The notes under the pieces are model-generated. The model was not told the origin of the DNA. It made no database searches and was given only the letters and a program-made list of their open reading frames with translations. This document shows, in pieces, positions 47,263 to 56,376 of a stretch of 64,000 bases of DNA; position 1 is the first letter of the stretch; each line of letters opens with the position of its first letter. Source of the stretch: an uncultured Ruegeria sp. (GTDB lineage Bacteria > Pseudomonadota > Alphaproteobacteria > Rhodobacterales > Rhodobacteraceae). Position numbers and translations under genes: made by a program. Location of the stretch: positions 94,476-158,475 of the forward strand of contig NZ_CANMQQ010000012.1 of the NCBI RefSeq assembly GCF_947500045.1, read 5' to 3'.

Positions 47263-48204
47263 TCAGCCGCGCTGAAAAATGCGGGTCGCCTTGATCACCG
47301 GTTCGACGTAGACGCCGTACAGCGTCCGATAGTCTTTGGTTTCGTCCCCGATACCAAATTGCAGCTCTTCTCGGCCTTGCGGGACATATAGTGTTCCGCC
47401 CATTCTATCCCAGATCGCCAATCCGCCCCCCATATTCTTGTCCCAGTGTTTGGGGTCGCACGAATGATGAATCTGATGCATGGCCGGTGAGATCAGCCAT
47501 TTCTCGAATTGCGGCCCGTAACTGACCCAAACCGGACTATGGCGCAAGACGCCGCCGATTAGGTTGGAGCCGAAGAAGATTACGTTTGCCCCACCAATTT
47601 GATAGGCGGTCAGGTGGCCTCCAAACAGGCCCAAAAAAACGCCATTCACAATCGCGGCTGCGCCGACTGCACCGAGCCCATAAAAAACGGCATCGAACGG
47701 GTGGTGCCGCTCGGCTGTCGCAAAATTCAGATGTTCTGCCGAGTGATGGATTTTGTGGAATTCCCACAGAAACGGAACTTTGTGTTGCAGATAGTGCATC
47801 CACCAACGCATGAAATCATTCACGATATAAAGCGTCACCGTCAGCGCCACGGCGACCCAAACCGACCCCCCCTCACTTTGAAGATCGGCACCCAAAGATC
47901 TGACGCCATCAGCGATCACCGGGGTCAGTCTCCAAATAGTGGTTATAATCCAATCGAGTGCAAACACAAAGATGATCGGATTGATTAGCAGGATCGCGTA
48001 GTCAATAAACGCTGAGCGGGATTGCCAAACTTCTTTCTGGAAGAAAACAGAATGAAACTTTCGGTCGTCGCCATTGATCCGATGGGCGAAGATTGCGATG
48101 ACCATCCCGCATAACACGTACAACCAAAAGTGCCTCAGGTTTGCATTGTCAGCAAAGCCAAGGATTTTAGACAGGGCGACCTGAGCTATCTCTGAAAGAT
48201 CCAT
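47263..48204 (-). CDS. Sterol desaturase / fatty acid hydroxylase superfamily membrane protein
   Basis: This integral membrane di-iron protein of 313 aa carries the eight-histidine pattern of the fatty acid hydroxylase family: HYLQH, HKIHHSAEHLN and HQIHH. Four to five hydrophobic segments surround these (near residues 30-45, 65-90, 115-135 and 185-220). Bacterial members hydroxylate or desaturate lipids; the substrate is unknown here. I choose ATG 48204 with AGG 6 nt upstream, as the longer frame adds a region unlike the family. The gene is convergent with mutT. Confidence 0.87.
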   Translation of the reverse strand: MDLSEIAQVALSKILGFADNANLRHFWLYVLCGMVIAIFAHRINGDDRKFHSVFFQKEVWQSRSAFIDYAILLINPIIFVFALDWIITTIWRLTPVIADGVRSLGADLQSEGGSVWVAVALTVTLYIVNDFMRWWMHYLQHKVPFLWEFHKIHHSAEHLNFATAERHHPFDAVFYGLGAVGAAAIVNGVFLGLFGGHLTAYQIGGANVIFFGSNLIGGVLRHSPVWVSYGPQFEKWLISPAMHQIHHSCDPKHWDKNMGGGLAIWDRMGGTLYVPQGREELQFGIGDETKDYRTLYGVYVEPVIKATRIFQRG

Positions 48205-48396
48205 TTTTGCCTGCCGAATTGAACCACTCGTTGTAGTTTGGATTACACATAAAATCGGCGGAAGTAAGGCGCTGTGGTTGACGACAAATTCGAAGCCGGG
48301 GATACACCCGGGTTTATGTTGCCCCGATTTCAAGAGCTTGAGTGACGAGTCGGAGCGATTGAGTGGCCGTTCTGGTTTGGAGGGGGCGAATTCTCA

Positions 48397-48606
48397 TTGC
48401 TTAAGAGAATCACGATTACTTCGGGCGTCCTGCTTATCGGGTTGTTCCTTTATCTACCTTTCGAGCTTGCGGAATGCGATGCGATGACGAAGGAACATGG
48501 ACCAGTTTTTTTCTGCTTACCGATAACCTTTGTTGCGATCCCAGTCCTAGTCACCGTCGTTTTGGTGTCGTTGGTTTGTTTGTTGTGGTCAAAAAGGGGA
48601 AAATAA
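48397..48606 (+). CDS. Possible small two-helix membrane protein
   Basis: A 69 aa frame beginning with TTG follows GGAGGGGGCG by about ten bases. It encodes two hydrophobic helices (residues 7-23 and 41-64) joined by a loop with two cysteines, and a basic C-terminus (SKRGK). I do not recognise it. It occupies the middle of a 619 nt gap that is more AT-rich than the flanks. It could be a real orphan gene or chance; there is no operon partner. Confidence 0.35.
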   Translation: MLKRITITSGVLLIGLFLYLPFELAECDAMTKEHGPVFFCLPITFVAIPVLVTVVLVSLVCLLWSKRGK

Positions 48607-48679
48607 CGGTCAAATTTGTTCTTTGGATCGACTTGATACATTGTGTACAACCCGGAAGATAGCCTTCCAGCTCTTGTTA

Positions 48680-48695
48680 CAATTCGTAAGAATTG
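48680..48695. promoter_or_regulatory. Inverted repeat upstream of the acyl-CoA ligase/liv operon
   Basis: CAATTC and GAATTG form a perfect 6 bp inverted repeat with a GTAA spacer, 19 nt upstream of a promoter-like -35. A second short palindrome, TTGT-GT-ACAA, lies about 35 nt further upstream. These could be operators for a TetR-like or similar regulator sensing acyl-CoA. The regulator is not in the window. Confidence 0.35.
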
Positions 48696-48714
48696 AGAAA
48701 ACATCAGGCAAAAC

Positions 48715-48743
48715 TTGACGCTGATCCTCCGCCTGTCCCTAAT
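48715..48743 (+). promoter_or_regulatory. Candidate promoter of the acyl-CoA ligase/liv operon
   Basis: TTGACG (48715-48720) and CCTAAT (48738-48743) are separated by 17 nt and match five and four consensus bases. Transcription from here would give a leader of about 75 nt before the ligase gene. Confidence 0.4.
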
Positions 48744-48823
48744 CGGGGCATTGGCGTTCGGGCACCATCCCGGACCCGCCATTTCCGACCTCGGGGAGGG
48801 GTCGGGTGGGGAGGAGAGAAAGA

Positions 48824-50797
48824 TTGGCTCAGACGCAGTCGGGCGCTGAAGGGATGCACTCTCTTCCGGCGCTGTTACACCGCAACGCGACGCAGCTCGG
48901 GGATGCTCCGGCGTACCGGGAAAAGGAATTCGGGATCTGGCAGTGCTGGACCTGGGCCGAAACGGCGCAGGAGATCCGCGCACTCGCCTTGGGTTTTCTG
49001 GAAATCGGGGTTGAGAGGGGCGACCACATCGCGGTGATCGGACGTAACCGTCCGGCGCATTATTGGTCGATGGTCGCGGCGCAGATGGTTGGCGCTGTTC
49101 CGGTGCCTCTCTATCAAGACGCCGTCGCCGAAGAGATGACCTATGTGATGGAGCATTGCGGCGCGAAATATGTCGTCTGTGGTGATCAGGAACAGGTTGA
49201 TAAGGTCATCGAGATTCAGGAAAAAGTGCATCAGATCAAGCATATCCTGTATACAGACAAGCGCGGCATGCGGAAGTATGACCACTCCCAGATGAATGCT
49301 CTGGACGACATCAAGGCCGAGGGCAGTGCGGGTCATGCACGGTTTGATGCCGAACTGGATAAGCGCATCGCCGAGCTTACGTATGACGACACTTGTGTGA
49401 TGCTGTACACCAGCGGAACAACAGGCAAGCCCAAGGGTGTGGTGCTGTCGAACCGCAATGTGATCGAAAGCGCCAAGAATTCGGCCGAGTTCGATCACCT
49501 GACCCAGAACGAAGATATCCTGTCTTATCTACCGATGGCCTGGGTCGGGGACTTCATCTTTTCCATTGGTCAGGCCTATTGGTGCGGCTTCTGCGTGAAC
49601 TGCCCCGAAAGCGCCGACACAATGATGACCGACCTGCGCGAGATCGGGCCGACTTACTTTTTTGCCCCGCCCCGCGTGTTCGAGACTCAGCTGACCAATG
49701 TGATGATCCGGATGGAGGACGCGGGCAAGCTGAAGCAGCGCATGTTCCATCACTTCATGGCCCACGCCAAGAGGGTCGGCGGCCTGCTGCTGGATGGCAA
49801 GCCGGTCGGATTTGGCGACAAGTTGAAATATGCGCTGGGCAATCTGCTGGTTTATGGGCCGCTTAAGGATACGCTGGGCTATGGCCGGTTTCGTGTGGGC
49901 TATACGGCGGGTGAGGCGATCGGGCCGGAAATCTTTGATTTCTATCGTTCTTTGGGCATCAACCTGAAGCAACTTTATGGTCAGACCGAAGCAACCGTGT
50001 TCATCACTGTCCAGCCGGATGGCGAGGTACGTGCCGATACGGTTGGTGTACCTGCGCCGGATGTGGAACTGAAAATCGATGACAGTGGTGAGATCCACTA
50101 TCGCTCGCCCGGGGTGTTCGTTGAATATTACAACAATCCGGATTCGACCGCTTCGACCAAGGATGCCGAGGGTTGGGTGGCTACCGGGGATGCAGGCTTT
50201 ATCGAGGAAAGCTCGGGCCATCTGCGGATCATCGACCGCGCGAAGGATGTGGGCAAAATGGCTGACGGCTCGATGTTCGCGCCCAAATATGTCGAGAACA
50301 AGCTGAAATTCTATCCCGATATCCTAGAGGTCGTGCTGTTCGGCAATGGCAAGGATCGCTGTGTGGCCTTCATTAATATCGACCTGACGGCGGTGGGAAA
50401 TTGGGCGGAGCGCAACAACGTGGCCTATGGGTCCTATCAGGAGCTAACCGCCAATCCGCAAGTGTTAGAGACGATAAAATCCCATGTGGAAGCGGTGAAT
50501 AAATCCGTTGCCGCCGATGAAATGCTGTCTGGCTGTCAGGTGCATCGCTTTGTGGTGCTGCACAAAGAGCTGGACGCGGATGACGGCGAGATGACCCGCA
50601 CGCGCAAGGTGCGCCGAGGGTTTGTCGAGGACAAGTTCCACGACATCATCGCGGCGCTTTATGACGGGTCCGAGAGCGTCTCGACCACGACCGAAGTCAC
50701 CTATGAGGACGGTCGCAAGGGGTCGATTTCGGCGACGCTGAAGATTGTCGACGCGCCGGTTGTGCCGGTTGTACAGCATAAGGTGGCGGCGGAATGA
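48824..50797 (+). CDS. Long-chain acyl-CoA ligase (AMP-forming)
   Basis: This ANL-superfamily enzyme activates a carboxylic acid with ATP and CoA. The phosphate loop YTSGTTGKPKG is near residue 195, the adenine motif YGQTEAT near 385, and the hinge/TGD region (WVATGDAG, IIDRAKDVGKMADG) follows. The TTG start at 48824, with GGAGG upstream, gives a 657 aa protein opening MAQTQSG, like homologues; a GTG at 48806 is less likely. It heads a run of branched-chain-type ABC transporter genes and a second CoA ligase. The substrate is probably a fatty or aromatic acid brought in by that transporter. Confidence 0.9.
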   Translation: MAQTQSGAEGMHSLPALLHRNATQLGDAPAYREKEFGIWQCWTWAETAQEIRALALGFLEIGVERGDHIAVIGRNRPAHYWSMVAAQMVGAVPVPLYQDAVAEEMTYVMEHCGAKYVVCGDQEQVDKVIEIQEKVHQIKHILYTDKRGMRKYDHSQMNALDDIKAEGSAGHARFDAELDKRIAELTYDDTCVMLYTSGTTGKPKGVVLSNRNVIESAKNSAEFDHLTQNEDILSYLPMAWVGDFIFSIGQAYWCGFCVNCPESADTMMTDLREIGPTYFFAPPRVFETQLTNVMIRMEDAGKLKQRMFHHFMAHAKRVGGLLLDGKPVGFGDKLKYALGNLLVYGPLKDTLGYGRFRVGYTAGEAIGPEIFDFYRSLGINLKQLYGQTEATVFITVQPDGEVRADTVGVPAPDVELKIDDSGEIHYRSPGVFVEYYNNPDSTASTKDAEGWVATGDAGFIEESSGHLRIIDRAKDVGKMADGSMFAPKYVENKLKFYPDILEVVLFGNGKDRCVAFINIDLTAVGNWAERNNVAYGSYQELTANPQVLETIKSHVEAVNKSVAADEMLSGCQVHRFVVLHKELDADDGEMTRTRKVRRGFVEDKFHDIIAALYDGSESVSTTTEVTYEDGRKGSISATLKIVDAPVVPVVQHKVAAE

Positions 50798-50875
50798 GGG
50801 TCGTTCGAGCGCCGCTCGACCTGCGGTCATCGCCCCGCCCGCCGTCCCGTTTGTGCGCTAGTCAGGGAGTGACTG

Positions 50876-51694
50876 ATGCTGGATAATTCCGAAGGTTACG
50901 TCACTGAAGACGGCCGCAAGATCGGCGGCGTGGTGATGGAGATGAAGAACATCACCCTGCGCTTTGGTGGTGTGGTGGCGATCAAGGATATTTCGTTCGA
51001 CATCCGCGAGGGAGAGATCCGCGCGATCATCGGTCCGAACGGGGCAGGTAAGTCTTCGATGCTGAATGTCATCTCGGGCTTTTATGTCCCGCAGGAGGGT
51101 GAGGTCTGGTTTCATGGCTCGAAACGCCCGCTGATGCGGCCTTTTGAAGTGGCGCAGCAAGGCATCGCACGCACGTTTCAGAACATCGCCCTGTTCGAAG
51201 GAATGAGCGTTCTGGACAATGTCATGACTGGTCGACTGGGTTACATGAAGACCAACATCTTTCAGCAGGCGCTTTGGAAGGGTAAGGCCGAGACCGAAGA
51301 GACCGAAAACCGTGAGGCGGTCGAGAAGATCATCGATTTCCTTGAGATTCAGCACATCCGAAAGACGCCGGTGTCCCGCTTGCCTTACGGGTTGAAGAAA
51401 CGCGTCGAACTGGCGCGTGCGCTGGCGGCAGAGCCCAAGCTGCTGTTGCTGGACGAACCAATGGCCGGGATGAACGTGGAAGAAAAAGAGGACATGAGCC
51501 GTTTTGTCCTCGACGTGAATGATGAGTTCGGCACCACCATCGCCCTGATCGAACATGACATGGGCGTGGTGATGGATCTGAGTGACCGGGTGGTCGTGAT
51601 GGACTACGGCAAGAAGATCGGCGACGGCACACCCGACGAGGTGCGCAACAATCAAGAAGTGATCGACGCCTATTTGGGGGTCAGCCATGACTGA
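50876..51694 (+). CDS. livG: Branched-chain-type ABC transporter ATPase (LivG-like)
   Basis: This is one of two ATPases of a LIV/HAAT-family importer. Walker A GPNGAGKSS is near residue 58, the LivG-specific signature LPYGLKKRVELARAL replaces LSGGQ, and Walker B is LLLLDEPMAGMN. EHDMGVVMDLSDRVVVMDYG is the usual LivG C-terminus. The 272 aa protein has an extra 20-residue N-terminal stretch compared with short LivG forms. It starts 78 nt after the ligase gene and is followed 29 nt later by livH. Confidence 0.92.
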   Translation: MLDNSEGYVTEDGRKIGGVVMEMKNITLRFGGVVAIKDISFDIREGEIRAIIGPNGAGKSSMLNVISGFYVPQEGEVWFHGSKRPLMRPFEVAQQGIARTFQNIALFEGMSVLDNVMTGRLGYMKTNIFQQALWKGKAETEETENREAVEKIIDFLEIQHIRKTPVSRLPYGLKKRVELARALAAEPKLLLLDEPMAGMNVEEKEDMSRFVLDVNDEFGTTIALIEHDMGVVMDLSDRVVVMDYGKKIGDGTPDEVRNNQEVIDAYLGVSHD

Positions 51695-51723
51695 AGCGCG
51701 GGCTGAAATTTGGGGAGGCACCT

Positions 51724-52710
51724 ATGCCTGAACAACTCGTATTTGCGATGGAGGTTATCCTCAACGGACTGATGGCTGGGGTGCTGTACGCGCTGGTCGC
51801 GCTGGGCTTTGTGTTGATCTACAAGGCGTCTGGAATTTTCAATTACGCCCAAGGAGTTATGGCGCTGTTTGCGGCGATGACGTTGGTCGGAATCATGAAC
51901 GGACAGGTACCGTTTGCGCATCTGATCAATGCGACTTTTGGGACGCATGTGCATAATTTCGGCTGGAATGTACCGGCGCTGCTGGCGATCATTCTGACGA
52001 TGGGGGTGATGGTCCTGCTGGCCTGGGCGGTGCAGCGGTTTGTCATGCGCCATCTGGTTGGGCAGGAACCGATCATCCTGTTCATGGCGACCATTGGTCT
52101 TGCCTATTTCCTTGAAGGCGTGGCCGACCTGATGTGGGGGTCCGAGATCAAGACGCTGAATGTTGGCCTGCCACAGGGCATCAACCTTTGGATTGACGAG
52201 ACGACCTTTAACATCTTCGATTACGGTTTCTTCATCGACAATCTCGACATCGTAGCCACGATCATTGCGGCGCTGCTGGTGGCGGCTTTGGTGGCGTTCA
52301 GCCAGTACACCAAGCAGGGCCGTGCGATGCGTGCCGTGGCCGATGACCATCAGGCAGCGCTGTCGGTCGGCATCTCGCTGAACTTCATCTGGATCATGGT
52401 CTGGTCGGTCGCGGGCTTCGTCGCACTGGTCGCGGGCATCATGTGGGGCACCAAATCGGGCGTGCAGTTCTCACTCTCGCTGATCGCACTCAAGGCGTTG
52501 CCGGTTTTGATGCTGGGCGGGTTCACCTCGATCCCCGGTGCCATTGTTGGTGGTCTGATCATCGGAGTGGGTGAGAAATTGTTCGAGTTTGCCATCGGAC
52601 CACTGGTTGGTGGCGCGACCGAGAACTGGTTTGCCTATGTGCTGGCGCTGATCTTTCTTGTGTTCCGGCCGCAAGGTCTGTTCGGCGAGAAGATCATCGA
52701 GAGGGTTTAG
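51724..52710 (+). CDS. livH: Branched-chain-type ABC transporter permease (LivH-like)
   Basis: LivH is one of the two membrane subunits of the importer. About eight hydrophobic segments span 328 aa, with the N-terminal LNGLMAGVLYALVALGFVLIYKASGIFNYAQG signature and the QGRAMRAVADDHQAALSVGI coupling loop near residue 205 that contacts the ATPases. AGGCACCT precedes the ATG at short spacing. It lies between livG and a small membrane-protein gene, 2 nt from the latter. Confidence 0.93.
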   Translation: MPEQLVFAMEVILNGLMAGVLYALVALGFVLIYKASGIFNYAQGVMALFAAMTLVGIMNGQVPFAHLINATFGTHVHNFGWNVPALLAIILTMGVMVLLAWAVQRFVMRHLVGQEPIILFMATIGLAYFLEGVADLMWGSEIKTLNVGLPQGINLWIDETTFNIFDYGFFIDNLDIVATIIAALLVAALVAFSQYTKQGRAMRAVADDHQAALSVGISLNFIWIMVWSVAGFVALVAGIMWGTKSGVQFSLSLIALKALPVLMLGGFTSIPGAIVGGLIIGVGEKLFEFAIGPLVGGATENWFAYVLALIFLVFRPQGLFGEKIIERV

Positions 52711-52712
52711 GC

Positions 52713-52970
52713 ATGACCAAACTCATCGCCATCATCAACGTGATCGCGTGGGCGGGGTTCTGGGCCTTTGGTTATATCGCCCTGACATCAAGCGATCTGG
52801 CCCAAGGCCAACTTATGATTTCGATGCTTTTAGCCTTCGCCGGGCTGGTGATGGGCATTCTGGCTTACATGAAACTGGTGCGTGCCTCAGAGGCCACGGG
52901 ATACGCCAAAGGGTCCAATCAACTGGATGCCTCAGCCCGCAACCGGGCGCAGGAAGAATGGGGAAAGTAA
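52713..52970 (+). CDS. Small two-helix membrane protein inside the liv operon
   Basis: This 85 aa protein has two membrane helices (residues 5-25 and 33-53) and a polar C-terminal tail ending ARNRAQEEWGK. I do not recognise the family. It sits 2 nt after livH and 3 nt before livM with matching codon use, so it is almost certainly translated with them. It may be an accessory subunit of the importer, stabilising or regulating the LivH-LivM pair; that is inference from position only. Confidence 0.75.
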   Translation: MTKLIAIINVIAWAGFWAFGYIALTSSDLAQGQLMISMLLAFAGLVMGILAYMKLVRASEATGYAKGSNQLDASARNRAQEEWGK

Positions 52971-52973
52971 GAC

Positions 52974-54050
52974 ATGTTCTATCGTGAGGCCGGGGACTTC
53001 AAAACCTCCTACACAGCAGACAGCCAGACTTTCCCGATCAAGTTTGACCGGTATCGGTACTACGTTGTTTTGGCGGTGGCGTTTGGGATCATCCCTTTCA
53101 TTATCAACGATTATTGGGCAAATGCCCTGCTGCTGCCCTTTCTGATTTACGCGATCGCGGCGATCGGGCTGAATATTCTGGTGGGCTATTGCGGGCAGGT
53201 TTCGCTGGGTACGGGCGGCTTCATGGCTGTAGGTGCTTATGCCTGCTATAAGCTGATGACGGCGTTCCCGGATGTCAGCATGTTCATTCATGTCCTGTTG
53301 GCCGGAGGCATCACTGCTATTGTCGGCGTTCTGTTCGGCTTGCCCTCTCTGCGGATCAAGGGGTTCTATCTGGCGGTGGCGACACTGGCGGCGCAATTCT
53401 TCCTCGTGTGGCTGTTTAACCGGGTGCCATGGTTCTATAACTATTCGGCCTCGGGGCAGATCAATGCGCCTGAACGGGATGTATTCGGCATCATTATCAC
53501 CGGGCCAAATGCCCCGGCCTGGGCGACCTATCTGTTCTGTCTGATCTTCGTGACCTTTTGCGCAATCATCGCGCGTAATTTGACGCGCGGCACCACAGGC
53601 CGGACTTGGATGGCGATCCGCGACATGGATATCGCGGCCGAGATCATTGGGGTGAACCCTCTCAAGGCCAAGCTTACCGCTTTTGCCGTCAGCTCGTTCT
53701 TTGTGGGCATCGCGGGTGCGCTGTTCTTCGCCGTCTATCTCGGCGCGGTTGAGGTTGGCGAAGTCTTTGGAATCCAGAAGTCGTTCCTGGTTCTGTTCAT
53801 GGTCATAATTGGCGGATTAGGGTCTATTTTCGGGTCCTTCGCGGGTGCGGCCTTCCTTGTGCTGCTGCCGGTTGTCCTAAAAGTGGTGGGCGTCGATGTA
53901 CTGGGCTGGCCTACGGATATCGTCGCGCATCTCAACTTGGTGATCGTAGGTGCGCTGATCATCATGTTCCTGATCCTCGAACCGCACGGTTTGGCGCAAC
54001 TTTGGCGCGTCGCGAAAGAGAAACTAAGACTTTGGCCATTCCCGCACTAA
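52974..54050 (+). CDS. livM: Branched-chain-type ABC transporter permease (LivM-like)
   Basis: LivM is the second membrane subunit of the importer. The ILVGYCGQVSLGTGGFMAVGAYACY signature is near residues 63-87, LPSLRIKGFYLAVATLAAQFF near 123, and the ATPase-coupling loop GRTWMAIRDMDIAAEIIGVNPLKAKLTAFAVS near 205, in 358 aa with about nine helices. It has an additional polar N-terminus of 25 residues. The substrate-binding protein gene follows after 74 nt containing a 5 bp hairpin. Confidence 0.93.
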   Translation: MFYREAGDFKTSYTADSQTFPIKFDRYRYYVVLAVAFGIIPFIINDYWANALLLPFLIYAIAAIGLNILVGYCGQVSLGTGGFMAVGAYACYKLMTAFPDVSMFIHVLLAGGITAIVGVLFGLPSLRIKGFYLAVATLAAQFFLVWLFNRVPWFYNYSASGQINAPERDVFGIIITGPNAPAWATYLFCLIFVTFCAIIARNLTRGTTGRTWMAIRDMDIAAEIIGVNPLKAKLTAFAVSSFFVGIAGALFFAVYLGAVEVGEVFGIQKSFLVLFMVIIGGLGSIFGSFAGAAFLVLLPVVLKVVGVDVLGWPTDIVAHLNLVIVGALIIMFLILEPHGLAQLWRVAKEKLRLWPFPH

Positions 54051-54124
54051 GGGGCAGGCCCAATCAAAAGACGGGTGCGAAACCCGAAGACCAACATCGG
54101 ATCAATAAAGGGAGGAAACACCCG

Positions 54125-55408
54125 ATGAAAACTAAACTGGCAACCCTGGCGCTGGGCGCGCTGATGGCCGCAGGACCCGCATTGGCGGATCTTGTGATCC
54201 CGTCGCTCAGCTATCGTACCGGCCCGTACGCCGCAGGCGGAATCCCGTTCGCAGACGGCTATGCCGACTATTTCACACTGCTCAACGAACGTGACGGCGG
54301 TATTGGCGATGTGCCCGTCAACCTGATCGAATGTGAGACCGGCTATAACACCGAAAAAGGTGTGGAATGCTATGAATCAACCAAAGGCGAAGGCGCGCTG
54401 ATTTATCAGCCCCTTTCAACTGGTATCACATATCAGCTGATCCCCAAGGTAACTGCGGATGACATCCCGCTGCATACTATGGGTTATGGCCGCACCTCGG
54501 CTCGCAACGGCAAGGTGTTCAGCCACGTATTCAACTATCCTGCTAACTACTGGGATGGTGCCTCGGGCGCAGTGAATTATCTGCTGGACGAGAACGGCGG
54601 TGATCTGAACGGCAAGAAGATCGCTCTGGTCTACCACAACTCGGCCTATGGCAAGGAACCGATCCGCACATTGGAAGAGTTGTCGAAAAAGCACGGATTC
54701 GAGCTGTCGCTGCTGCCGGTCGACCATCCAGGTCAGGAGCAGAAATCTCAATGGCTGCAAATCCGCCGGGAAAAGCCGGATTATGTCCTGATGTGGGGCT
54801 GGGGCGTGATGAACCAGGTCGCCATTCAGGAAGCTGCGAACATCCGCTTCCCCATGGAGAACTTCATCGGCGTCTGGTGGTCGGGTGCACAGCATGACGT
54901 GCTGCCTGCTGGCGATAAGGCTAACGGATACAAGGCCGTAACTTTCCATGCTGTTGGCGATGACTTCCCTGTCTTCGAAGATATCAAGACACATGTTGTC
55001 GATACGGGCAAAGCTGCGGGTGCAGGCGATCAGATCGGTACCGTGCTGTATAACCGCGGTCTCTATTCCGCGATGCTTGCCGCCGAAGCAATTAAGGATG
55101 CACAGGCAGCCAACGGAACCGGTGATATCACACCTGGCATGCTGCGCGATGCAATGGAGCAGCTCAACATCTCTGAAGAGCGTATGGCCGCTCTGGGCAT
55201 GCCGAACTTTGGTCCGACCTTCCAGGTATCGTGCGACAACCACGGTGGCCCGGGCCTGGTCGGAGTGTCCCAGTGGGATGCTGGGACCAAAACATGGAAC
55301 CTGATTTCCGACTTCAAACCCACTGATGGCGAAGTCATCGGTGCTCTGGTTGAAGAGGATTCCAGCGCCTATGCAGCAGAAAACAACGTTGAGCCACGCT
55401 GCAACTAA
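54125..55408 (+). CDS. Branched-chain-type ABC transporter substrate-binding protein
   Basis: This periplasmic binding protein (type I fold, Leu/Ile/Val-binding group) determines what the importer takes up. A signal peptide (LATLALGALMAAGPALA-D) precedes a 405-residue mature protein. YAAGGIPFADGYADYFTLLNERDGGIG matches the ligand-site start of the family. ATG 54125 follows GGGAGGAAAC; the frame continues upstream into livM without support. Its ligand is unknown. The flanking CoA ligases suggest a carboxylic acid rather than an amino acid. A 10 bp hairpin follows the gene. Confidence 0.92.
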   Translation: MKTKLATLALGALMAAGPALADLVIPSLSYRTGPYAAGGIPFADGYADYFTLLNERDGGIGDVPVNLIECETGYNTEKGVECYESTKGEGALIYQPLSTGITYQLIPKVTADDIPLHTMGYGRTSARNGKVFSHVFNYPANYWDGASGAVNYLLDENGGDLNGKKIALVYHNSAYGKEPIRTLEELSKKHGFELSLLPVDHPGQEQKSQWLQIRREKPDYVLMWGWGVMNQVAIQEAANIRFPMENFIGVWWSGAQHDVLPAGDKANGYKAVTFHAVGDDFPVFEDIKTHVVDTGKAAGAGDQIGTVLYNRGLYSAMLAAEAIKDAQAANGTGDITPGMLRDAMEQLNISEERMAALGMPNFGPTFQVSCDNHGGPGLVGVSQWDAGTKTWNLISDFKPTDGEVIGALVEEDSSAYAAENNVEPRCN

Positions 55409-55418
55409 GACAGATCAA

Positions 55419-55443
55419 CGCGCCCCGACAGCATCGGGGCGCG
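55419..55443 (+). terminator. 10 bp perfect hairpin after the substrate-binding protein gene
   Basis: CGCGCCCCGA and TCGGGGCGCG pair perfectly around a CAGCA loop, 10 nt after the stop codon. No T-run follows. This suits partial termination or mRNA 3'-end protection, allowing more binding protein than downstream LivF. Confidence 0.6.
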
Positions 55444-55523
55444 CCAACTGAACTCTGGGGCGGCGGCCTACCGCCGCTCTGATCCAACGGTCCCCAAGGG
55501 GACAGGCATGAGGACACGCGCTG

Positions 55524-56357
55524 ATGCTGGATGCGGCACAAACCACTGATGTACAGGCAGACACCCTGCTTGAGGTCAACAATATCGAGGTGATCTACAA
55601 TCACGTGATCCTCGTGCTGAAAGGCGTCAGCCTGACCGTGCCCAAAGGCGGCATCACGGCCCTGCTGGGCGGCAATGGCGCAGGCAAGACGACGACGCTT
55701 AAGGCGGTATCGAACCTGCTGCATTCGGAACGGGGCGAAGTCACGAAGGGCTCGATCAAGTATCGCGGTGAAAGCGTGCATGAAAGCGATCCGGCGGTTC
55801 TGGTGGAAAAAGGCGTGATCCAGGTGATGGAGGGCCGCCACTGTTTTGAACATCTCACGGTCGAAGAAAACCTGCTGACTGGTGCCTATACCCGCAAGGA
55901 CGGCAAAGCCGCTATCCAGAAGGATCTGGACCTGGTTTATACTTATTTCCCGCGCCTCAAAGAGCGGCGCCGCTCTCAGGCGGGCTATACGTCTGGGGGC
56001 GAACAACAGATGGTTGCGATGGGGCGCGCATTGATGTCGCGGCCTGAAACCATCTTGCTGGATGAACCTTCGATGGGTCTTGCCCCACAGCTGGTCGAAG
56101 AGATTTTCGGCATCGTGAAGGACCTGAATGAGAAAGAAGGCGTCTCGTTTCTATTGGCCGAGCAGAACACAAATGTGGCTCTAAGGTTCGCGCATTACGG
56201 CTATATTCTGGAATCCGGTCGTGTCGTGATGGATGGCCCCGCCGCCGAGCTGCGCGAGAATCCAGACGTTAAGGAATTTTACCTCGGCATGTCGGACGAT
56301 GGCCGGAAAAGCTTTCGCGACGTACGCTCATACCGCCGCCGCAAGAGATGGTTGTAA
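55524..56357 (+). CDS. livF: Branched-chain-type ABC transporter ATPase (LivF-like)
   Basis: This is the second ATPase of the importer. Walker A GGNGAGKTTT is near residue 50, the signature is TSGGEQQMVAMGRAL, Walker B ILLDEPSMGLAP and the switch AEQNTNVALRFA. Compared with standard LivF (about 235 aa), its 277 aa include a 17-residue N-terminal extension and a longer basic C-terminus (SYRRRKRWL). It follows the binding-protein gene after 115 nt that hold a hairpin and a GC-rich stretch. paaK-like follows after 19 nt. Confidence 0.92.
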   Translation: MLDAAQTTDVQADTLLEVNNIEVIYNHVILVLKGVSLTVPKGGITALLGGNGAGKTTTLKAVSNLLHSERGEVTKGSIKYRGESVHESDPAVLVEKGVIQVMEGRHCFEHLTVEENLLTGAYTRKDGKAAIQKDLDLVYTYFPRLKERRRSQAGYTSGGEQQMVAMGRALMSRPETILLDEPSMGLAPQLVEEIFGIVKDLNEKEGVSFLLAEQNTNVALRFAHYGYILESGRVVMDGPAAELRENPDVKEFYLGMSDDGRKSFRDVRSYRRRKRWL

Positions 56358-56376
56358 GCGGGTGGAGGATATTTAG

